Shown in pieces: positions 15,201 to 18,994 of a DNA stretch of 18,994 bases. How positions within the stretch are numbered: position 1 is the stretch's first letter; every line of letters starts with the position of its first letter. The DNA is from Candidatus Firestoneibacteriota bacterium (GTDB taxonomy: Bacteria > Oederibacteriota > JAAXVQ01 > JAUVAV01). Where the stretch lies: positions 1 to 18,994 of the forward strand of contig DAOVYW010000015.1 in the NCBI GenBank assembly GCA_030635415.1, given 5' to 3'. The notes under the pieces were generated by a model, which made no database searches, was not told the DNA's origin, and saw nothing but the letters and a program-made list of their open reading frames with translations. The position numbers were made by a program, and so were the translations under genes.

Positions 15201-15986
15201 TATCTTGTGCTCAAAGGCCACCAATTCGCCCTCGATAACCACGTGTTTTTCTTCTTCTTGTATTCCTCTGATCGGCACGGACGGAGCCGCTATCTTACGG
15301 CCGTGGATGACTATCCACGAGGAGTGTCCGGGAGGCGCGGATTTTTCGTTCGCGGTTATTTGGCCTTCCCGGCTTTCGGCCAAACATTTTTCCAATTCCT
15401 GACGGATTCGCTGCTGATAAATAATTTCCTGTTTCTGGAGCGCTTCTCCGCAGTCCCCTACTTCAAAGCGAACCAAAATATTTTGGTGTAAGCGCTCGCT
15501 TAACAGGCGGCTTAGAATTTGCTCTCCTTTATGCCGCTTGAGCGCCAATAGAGACATTTCATTGGGCAAAGCCACCCGGATCCGGTTACCGTCCCCATTG
15601 GAAATCCGGGCCAGAGAAAGATAGGTCCCGGCCAGGCTGACATGCCGGGAAAAAATCGCCCGCAGATCATCCCAATGTTCCTTGATATATTGATCCGCCT
15701 TGACTACATCCCGGACGTAATGCACATCCCATACCAGTTGCAGAGGGGTGTCAACGCTCAACCGGCCGGCCATAACAGCCCGCAGTGGTTCCAATCCCTG
15801 ATGCGGCAAAAGCTGGGAAGCATTCAGTTGAACAATCAACATAGTATCCCGGGGTGCTATCAGAATGGAACGGGGCTCAATACTTAAAAGCGATTTTTTA
15901 ATCTCAGCCTCAATATCCAGACTCTCGATCAGACTGTTTAACCCGGGAGATGCTCCCGCAAGTTCTAGGATTATATCCTGATTCAT
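12255..15986 (-). CDS. polC: PolC-type DNA polymerase III alpha subunit lacking the 3'-5' exonuclease domain
   Basis: Replicative DNA polymerase. Residue numbers below count from the GTG at 15995. I prefer the ATG at 15986 (1243 residues) because GGGTG lies 6 nt before it. Order: N-terminal domain (1-240), OB fold (about 251-330), and PHP domain with ELHAHSQMSAMDA (346-358), ITDHG (379-383), YGMEGYLIED (404-413), RPYHICIL (422-429) and ATGDVHFL (546-553). Then come GSRGSVGSS (694-702), a zinc knuckle (C722, C725, C745, C748), catalytic PDIDLNFSGE (D774, D776) and KLDILGHDD (D899). The protein ends in QTTLF, a beta-clamp-binding motif. In B. subtilis PolC (1437 aa) a DEDD exonuclease lies between the blocks equivalent to YLIED and RPYH; here only about 8 residues separate them. 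Confidence 0.95.
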   Translation of the reverse strand: MNQDIILELAGASPGLNSLIESLDIEAEIKKSLLSIEPRSILIAPRDTMLIVQLNASQLLPHQGLEPLRAVMAGRLSVDTPLQLVWDVHYVRDVVKADQYIKEHWDDLRAIFSRHVSLAGTYLSLARISNGDGNRIRVALPNEMSLLALKRHKGEQILSRLLSERLHQNILVRFEVGDCGEALQKQEIIYQQRIRQELEKCLAESREGQITANEKSAPPGHSSWIVIHGRKIAAPSVPIRGIQEEEKHVVIEGELVAFEHKILRTGRKLILMDVYDKTGSLQARFFLDAKQQLSSELQRGAYVKLRGAVQYDKYSRDLCLMAQDIMLGSKPKRLDNSIEKRVELHAHSQMSAMDALSNVTQLIAKAAEFGHAALAITDHGVIQAFPEAMAAGKKYNIKIIYGMEGYLIEDKWLGDKKKRPYHICILIAEPRGVKNLYRLISESHLKYFYRHPRILRSQLEQYRGGLLLGSACEQGELFLRMREGASEEELEIIARRYDYLEIMPRGNNSFLIREGSLGSDEELLNLNRRIFELGRRLGIPVVATGDVHFLEPGDEIFRSILHTGMGYADALLQAPLSLQTTDEMLAEFAYLGEDAAREVVIKKPREIADRVEIIEPLKRTFHPPRLPNAEEELEQLAFARAREVYGKPLPDLVAKRLAREIMAINNNHFASLFLIARQLVQKSLTDGYLVGSRGSVGSSLTATMLGITEVNPLPGHYLCPKCRQVEMDPEFGIGVDLPERHCPDCQTLMEKTGFDIPFEVFMGFKGDKMPDIDLNFSGEYQSQAHKYLEEIFDREHIFRAGTISTVAERTAFGFVKKYLEGNKLVVREAEVNRLTRGCAGVKKTTGQHPGGIMIVPNDMDIYDFTPVQRPADDHSSNVITTHFDYHAIHDALLKLDILGHDDPTSLRRLGDWTGVEVCAIPLDDADTLKIFSGLESLNLKQEDIGTSVGTLGIPEFGTEFVRQMLEVTRPTKFSELVCISGLSHGTDVWLNNAADLIKAGTAKLATVISARDDIMNYLISRRLEPAVAFEIMESVRKGRGVSPGHEKAMREFGVPDWYIESCKKIKYIFPKAHAVAYCIMAFRIAYFQVHFPAVFYANYFSLNAECFDAEIIIQGERPGVRKYLQDLKKRPELTAKEKNNQVVLEVVQEAFLRGIRFRPVSLMESDPQGFKITAENELLPPLISLSGLGLTCARRIAGERTGRPFRSIEELTRRTGANKNVVEIMTQHGCLGRLPKTDQTTLF

Positions 15987-16021
15987 ATAAAACACCCATT
16001 GAAGAATTCTTGAAAAACAAA

Positions 16022-16049
16022 ATAATATTACCGCTTAACCGTTGGTTAA
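16022..16049 (-). promoter_or_regulatory. possible polC promoter with overlapping inverted repeat
   Basis: On the minus strand TTAACC (16049-16044), a 16-nt spacer and TATTAT (16027-16022) precede polC by about 35 nt. The -35 box is one arm of a perfect inverted repeat, TTAACC-GTT-GGTTAA (16035-16049), which could be an operator. Weak evidence. Confidence 0.3.
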
Positions 16050-16067
16050 CTTATTAAAGACCGCCGC

Positions 16068-16092
16068 AGGGGTATTTACTTAAACGCCCCTA
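16068..16092. repeat. degenerate GTAGGGGCG palindrome
   Basis: On the minus strand GTAGGGGCGTTTA is followed by AG and an imperfect inverted copy ending TACCCCTGC, with three mismatched positions. It belongs to the same style as the repeats at 6133-6260 and 12205-12262. Confidence 0.5.
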
Positions 16093-16476
16093 CACCATGT
16101 GGGTGACTTATTATAGCTTTATAGGAGTTAATCAAACTCGAAATATTCATAGGCGAAAAAATGAATGGCTAATATTTCAGGGAATTATAGAACTTCAAAC
16201 CCGGTTTGGTCAAGGTCAAATTCAATGATTTTTCTTTGGATATACATTGGGATTGCTGAAAAAGTTTACCTGATTTTTGGTAAAAACCGGAACTCTCGCT
16301 CATAAGTGTTTTCGAATTATTTTGCCAAGTATTTTATTCTGAGTCTCTGCTGAGGATTTCCTAACCCTAAATCCTAAGTAGAAAGGCATAAAACCGATTA
16401 TGAGGAATAATTATAATGATTTTCTAGGAAATGGACTTTCACCCCAATGAAAAAAAGGATGTTTCCCATGCTGCAT

Positions 16477-17325
16477 CTACCAGGATTCTACAGTGCTCCA
16501 ATCCGCCCAAAAAGAGGAATCTTTCATCCGCGGATCCAGTTGTGGCAGCTCTCCTTGTGCGAACGAATCAACTGGGGGATAATCTTTCTGCAAATCCAGA
16601 GGAGCGAGCGTGTGTTCAATCGTGACAGGAATATTGACATCCCGGGCAAGGCGAATAAGGGATAACGCCTCAACGAAGATAAACTGTTCTCCTAATTTCA
16701 CATTATCATTTTCCTCGATCTGTATCACCCTTCTTTCTAAGTACTTAGTTAAGCCGTCACTAAATTGTTTCGTATCGGAATTACATAGGGCCTCACATAT
16801 GGCTATTTCTATGCCAGAGTCGAAACCCTCTTTTTCGATTTCTTTCAATGCCAACAAGCTTCTTTCGTATGCCACGGGAGCATCCAATAGGAATGTGATG
16901 ATGAACATGACAAATCCAAAGTGCACCGGGTCATCGACTTGGGGGCGCAGTTCATATGACATACTTGCAGCTATAGGTTTCGAATCTTCATACCCTCTGG
17001 TTAGCAGGGAATCAAAAAATCCTCTTGAATTGGTAGCGCTATATAGATTAGGATCATGAGGCATGCCATAAGTAATCTGAAGATTACACCGATAAAAAGC
17101 AAGGCTCGCTTGGTGGCAAGATTCAAAAAAACCATGTTGATCACCGTCAACAAGGTATTGAAGAATTCCAAGAGAACGAAGTCTCTTTATAAATGTAAAA
17201 TATCCTAACTGGCAAGCATTGCTGTTTTTATTGATATATGCCCGCTTTACACGTGCCCAGGATTCTTCCAACAATTCGGGCCATTCATTCCTATATCGTA
17301 CAAGTTCGTCAAGTCCAATTTTCAT
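16477..17325 (-). CDS. probable immunity protein, Imm49-like
   Basis: 282 residues, predicted mostly alpha-helical, with no signal peptide or membrane segment. The overall plan resembles Imm49 immunity proteins of polymorphic toxin systems. These have an N-terminal helical bundle, a middle block with a short hydrophobic run (VHFGFVMFIITFLLD), and a C-terminal block of the form EQFIFVEALSLIRLARDVNIPVTI. That last block corresponds to the family's residue pattern ...ALxxLAxDxGxPVxV... The assignment is from memory of the family and not proven. The start ATG is 9 nt after the stop of the 137-aa gene, so the two are co-transcribed. Base composition is clearly more AT-rich than the polC and nusA genes, suggesting acquisition. 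Confidence 0.5.
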   Translation of the reverse strand: MKIGLDELVRYRNEWPELLEESWARVKRAYINKNSNACQLGYFTFIKRLRSLGILQYLVDGDQHGFFESCHQASLAFYRCNLQITYGMPHDPNLYSATNSRGFFDSLLTRGYEDSKPIAASMSYELRPQVDDPVHFGFVMFIITFLLDAPVAYERSLLALKEIEKEGFDSGIEIAICEALCNSDTKQFSDGLTKYLERRVIQIEENDNVKLGEQFIFVEALSLIRLARDVNIPVTIEHTLAPLDLQKDYPPVDSFAQGELPQLDPRMKDSSFWADWSTVESW

Positions 17326-17334
17326 ATTATTACT

Positions 17335-17748
17335 TCACCTTACTGAACTAGATTTAATCCAAAAAGAAATAACTTCTTCATGATTTAATTCAATAAGCCA
17401 AGCAAAGCTGCCTTCGGTTATCCATATATCGTCAGTGCCAGGATACCATAATTCATTGTAGTCTTTGATGAAATCATAATAATATAAATTTATTCCTTCT
17501 TCAAAAGACACCCAGTATGCATCTATTTTTATATTTAGCACTGGCAATTCTTTTAGCCATACACGAACTTCATCAGAATTCATATTGGAAACATTTATAC
17601 TCTTTTCTTTTTCAAACCCCACTTTGGATAATTTGTAATTCCGTATTTTCTTTATTGCTTCTTTTATATCATCATATTCAATTGCTATATCATCATAGCT
17701 ATAGACGAAATCATCAAGGTCAGATATACGTGATGCTAAAATACTCAT
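17335..17748 (-). CDS. small acidic protein, likely immunity protein for the adjacent toxin tip
   Basis: 137 residues, acidic and rich in aromatic residues; cytosolic (no signal or membrane segment). I do not recognise a named family. Its C-terminal half, with YWVSFEEGINLYYYDFIKD, LWYPGTDDIWI and WLIELNHEEVISFW, has the look of small single-domain immunity proteins. The ATG is only 3 nt after the stop of the toxin-tip-like frame at 17752-17901, the classic toxin-immunity spacing, and it is followed after 9 nt by the Imm49-like gene. AT-rich compared with the core genes. Function is inferred from position and general character only. Confidence 0.6.
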   Translation of the reverse strand: MSILASRISDLDDFVYSYDDIAIEYDDIKEAIKKIRNYKLSKVGFEKEKSINVSNMNSDEVRVWLKELPVLNIKIDAYWVSFEEGINLYYYDFIKDYNELWYPGTDDIWITEGSFAWLIELNHEEVISFWIKSSSVR

Positions 17749-17751
17749 CTT

Positions 17752-17901
17752 TTACTTCCAATCAGCATAACTGATATATTTTGAATGAGGCCCGGATTTT
17801 TCCAGAGGATACAATTCATGGTCATATTTTTCATCCCGCCCTTTCTTGCCACCCGAACTGACTGAGGCGAGTCGGCTAAAGGGGAAGTTCCTTTGGTCCA
17901 C
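17752..17901 (-). pseudogene. orphan C-terminal fragment of a polymorphic toxin (candidate)
   Basis: A 49-codon open frame from a GTG at 17901 to TAA at 17752, directly preceded in frame by a stop. It reads VDQRNFPFSRLASVSSGGKK, then GRDEKYDHELYP, then LEKSGPHSKYISYADWK. The His/Asp/Glu/Lys-rich, glycine-led composition and tight coupling to a following small gene are typical of the extreme C-terminus of secreted toxin-tip domains. No start signal is obvious and there is no room for a toxin body, because its first 22 nt overlap the 3' end of the 153-aa gene. I read it as a displaced toxin tip left behind by cassette exchange. I cannot assign a toxin family. An intact small protein cannot be excluded. 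Confidence 0.45.
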
Positions 17902-18337
17902 TCACCTCATCTATCATCTCATCATTATCTTTTACCCTCTTCATGCGCAGTCTTTTTTTCAAGAGTCCAAACCGTCTTTCTTCAATACGCAACAGCCAAT
18001 ATTCGTCCTTTTCATATTTATATTTTAGCAATAACTCGCCGGTGTTAACCGGCTTAGCGGATTGCAACAAATATGAAGCATACATCCTGCCTAAGCATCG
18101 AGAATCAACCAGACGATACTTTTCATCCAACAAGACAAAATTATTTGCCTCCTCAAAAGGACAATCATAAGATAAAATAAGTAAGTATCCCGTCTCGGTT
18201 TTGAATTGTTTTTCGATAACATACCCTTCTACCGCTAATCCTATCGGCTTGCCTTGATAGTGTAAATCCGTTTTGCGCGGCCAGGAATCATGCGGTCCGG
18301 TGTGTTTGGTCAGACTGAATTCGTTTATAGTTTGCAT
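17876..18337 (-). CDS. unrecognised 153-aa protein, possible immunity protein
   Basis: 153 residues, predicted alpha/beta, soluble. I recognise no named family. The middle contains GYLLILSYDCPFEEANNFVLLDEKYRLVDSRCLGRMYASYLL, a strand-rich block; the C-terminus is very basic (LLKKRLRMKRVK) and then turns acidic. AGGA lies 9 nt before the ATG. Its last codons overlap the start of the toxin-tip-like frame by about 26 nt in another frame, so the C-terminal SGPKELPL may have been altered where a cassette was joined. The neighbours (toxin-tip fragment, two immunity-type genes) suggest an immunity role; this is inference. Confidence 0.55.
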   Translation of the reverse strand: MQTINEFSLTKHTGPHDSWPRKTDLHYQGKPIGLAVEGYVIEKQFKTETGYLLILSYDCPFEEANNFVLLDEKYRLVDSRCLGRMYASYLLQSAKPVNTGELLLKYKYEKDEYWLLRIEERRFGLLKKRLRMKRVKDNDEMIDEVSGPKELPL

Positions 18338-18558
18338 TTTATTTATTCCTGCGCACTATGTTATTAGTTGCTAAAGCAAATACCTATGCCCAACCGTTAT
18401 ATTATCTTAACTCCCTGCAGTCCTGTTGTAAAGCCCCAACTCCTAAATAAAAAATCACCCGGCTATTTCCCGTGAGCAGTCGCGACTTTTCCAGTTCCAC
18501 GGCATCACCACGGTATGCGCCACCCAACTCCATCCCATTCTTCCTGTGATGCCGTCAC
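18338..18558. other. intergenic stretch between the 153-aa gene and the Kelch fragment
   Basis: About 220 bp with no supported gene. A minus-strand frame at 18455-18640 is open, but it overlaps the Kelch coding sequence and shows no recognisable domain. No terminator or promoter stands out. Confidence 0.4.
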
Positions 18559-18954
18559 TTGTGCGGACAGGTGTGGTTTTTGGCAGACGATCGTTGGGAA
18601 GAAGTAGCCGGAATTTGGAAAGAAATGAATATTTATGCAAAAGTGGTTTTTGATCCCATGATGCAGGAAATCATTGTCTGGGGAGGTGGGGGCCCAAAAA
18701 CGTCCAAGGCGTCAACCCAAATGTTTGTTTTTAATGTGCAGAAAAACTGTTGGCGCACCTCGAAAAGCGGCTCCCAAAAACCAATTGATTGGAAATATAT
18801 AAATAAACGATTTTATATATATGAAATTTACTATGATAATTTCCTGCAAAAGGTTGTTCGTATCGGGGGTATACATCAGGCGCACGAAGCGGTTGTTATG
18901 AAAAACCTGAAGGATAAATGTGGAAATCCGGAAATCTGGGACGGTCTTAACTAA
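18559..18954 (+). pseudogene. Kelch-like fragment, probably 5'-truncated
   Basis: An open frame of 131 codons from a possible TTG at 18559; the frame is closed by TGA at 18547-18549. It contains one clear Kelch-type blade: VVFDPMMQEIIVWGGGG followed by TQMFVFNVQKNCWRT. It also has a partial blade at the start (FLADDRWEEV) and another near the end (YYDNFLQKVVRIGG). Kelch propellers need 4 to 7 blades; here there are about two to three and no signal peptide, so this is probably the 3' remnant of a longer extracellular or periplasmic protein. No ribosome binding site is visible before the TTG or before the internal ATG codons. It is the only plus-strand coding sequence in this part of the window, and the dispersed 20-bp repeat begins at the next base after its stop. 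Confidence 0.5.
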
Positions 18955-18994
18955 TGATTCTGCTGCAAAACCCCTAAGAAGTCATTGCGAGCGA
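18955..18994 (+). repeat. 20-bp dispersed repeat copy 2 plus start of a GTCATTGCGAGCGA-type repeat
   Basis: 18955-18974 is TGATTCTGCTGCAAAACCCC, identical to the minus-strand copy at 1056-1075. After TAAGAA it runs into GTCATTGCGAGCGA (18981-18994), the opening of a very common interspersed palindromic repeat of many uncultured and proteobacterial genomes, here cut by the window edge. Confidence 0.65.

Larger units (their letters stand above)
15996..16476. other. 480-bp gene-poor stretch between polC and the accessory array
   Basis: No convincing gene. It holds the possible polC promoter, one degenerate palindromic repeat (16068-16092), and a minus-strand 20-codon frame (16247-16185) that reads MYIQRKIIEFDLDQTGFEVL and looks like the tail of a lost protein. 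After its stop the same frame stays open for 18 more codons. The remainder is AT-rich with no structure I could recognise. Confidence 0.5.

Noticed and set aside
18455..18640. Minus-strand open frame of 61 codons
   Set aside because: Overlaps the Kelch-like coding sequence, no ribosome binding site, no recognisable domain.

Overview
The window looks like a chromosomal segment of an uncultured diderm bacterium that I cannot place in a phylum. A PolC-type replicative polymerase, usual in Firmicutes and Thermotogae, sits beside a PorV/PorQ-type outer-membrane barrel protein, which implies an outer membrane. Most of the window has intermediate GC and dense, leftward-transcribed housekeeping genes. 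The last ~2.5 kb is visibly richer in A+T and accessory in character.

Region 1 (1-2801, minus strand): a PorV/PorQ-like barrel with a C-terminal TPR array, then a STAS anti-sigma-antagonist-type protein, then the N-terminus of a two-membrane-segment sensor cut by the window edge. STAS and sensor are 5 nt apart and probably form one signalling pair.

Region 2 (2888-10628, minus strand): the translation/RNA-metabolism operon nusA - infB - ylxP (DUF503) - rbfA - nrnA - truB - ribF, largely overlapping or tightly spaced. rimP and ylxR, often found in this operon, are absent. The nusA leader shows a good sigma-70-like promoter followed about 20 nt later by an intrinsic-terminator hairpin, which suggests attenuation. 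A ~210 bp block of palindromic repeats splits ylxP from rbfA.

Region 3 (10677-15986): murB alone on the plus strand, a small LiaF-like membrane protein (minus), and polC (minus). This PolC is about 190 residues shorter than the B. subtilis enzyme because the DEDD 3'-5' exonuclease inserted in the PHP domain is missing. The PHP motifs, polymerase site, zinc knuckle and C-terminal clamp-binding motif are all present. A perfect palindrome plus a 22-bp tandem repeat abuts its stop codon and probably acts as terminator.

Region 4 (15996-18994): a gene-poor 480 bp stretch, then a minus-strand array: an unrecognised 153-aa gene, a 49-codon orphan that looks like the C-terminal tip of a polymorphic toxin, a 137-aa gene starting 3 nt after it, and a 282-aa Imm49-like gene. 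I read this as a toxin-tip/immunity cassette array that has lost its toxin body. A short Kelch-like fragment on the plus strand ends the window, followed by one copy of a dispersed repeat. Its other copy lies just after the stop of the TPR-barrel gene.
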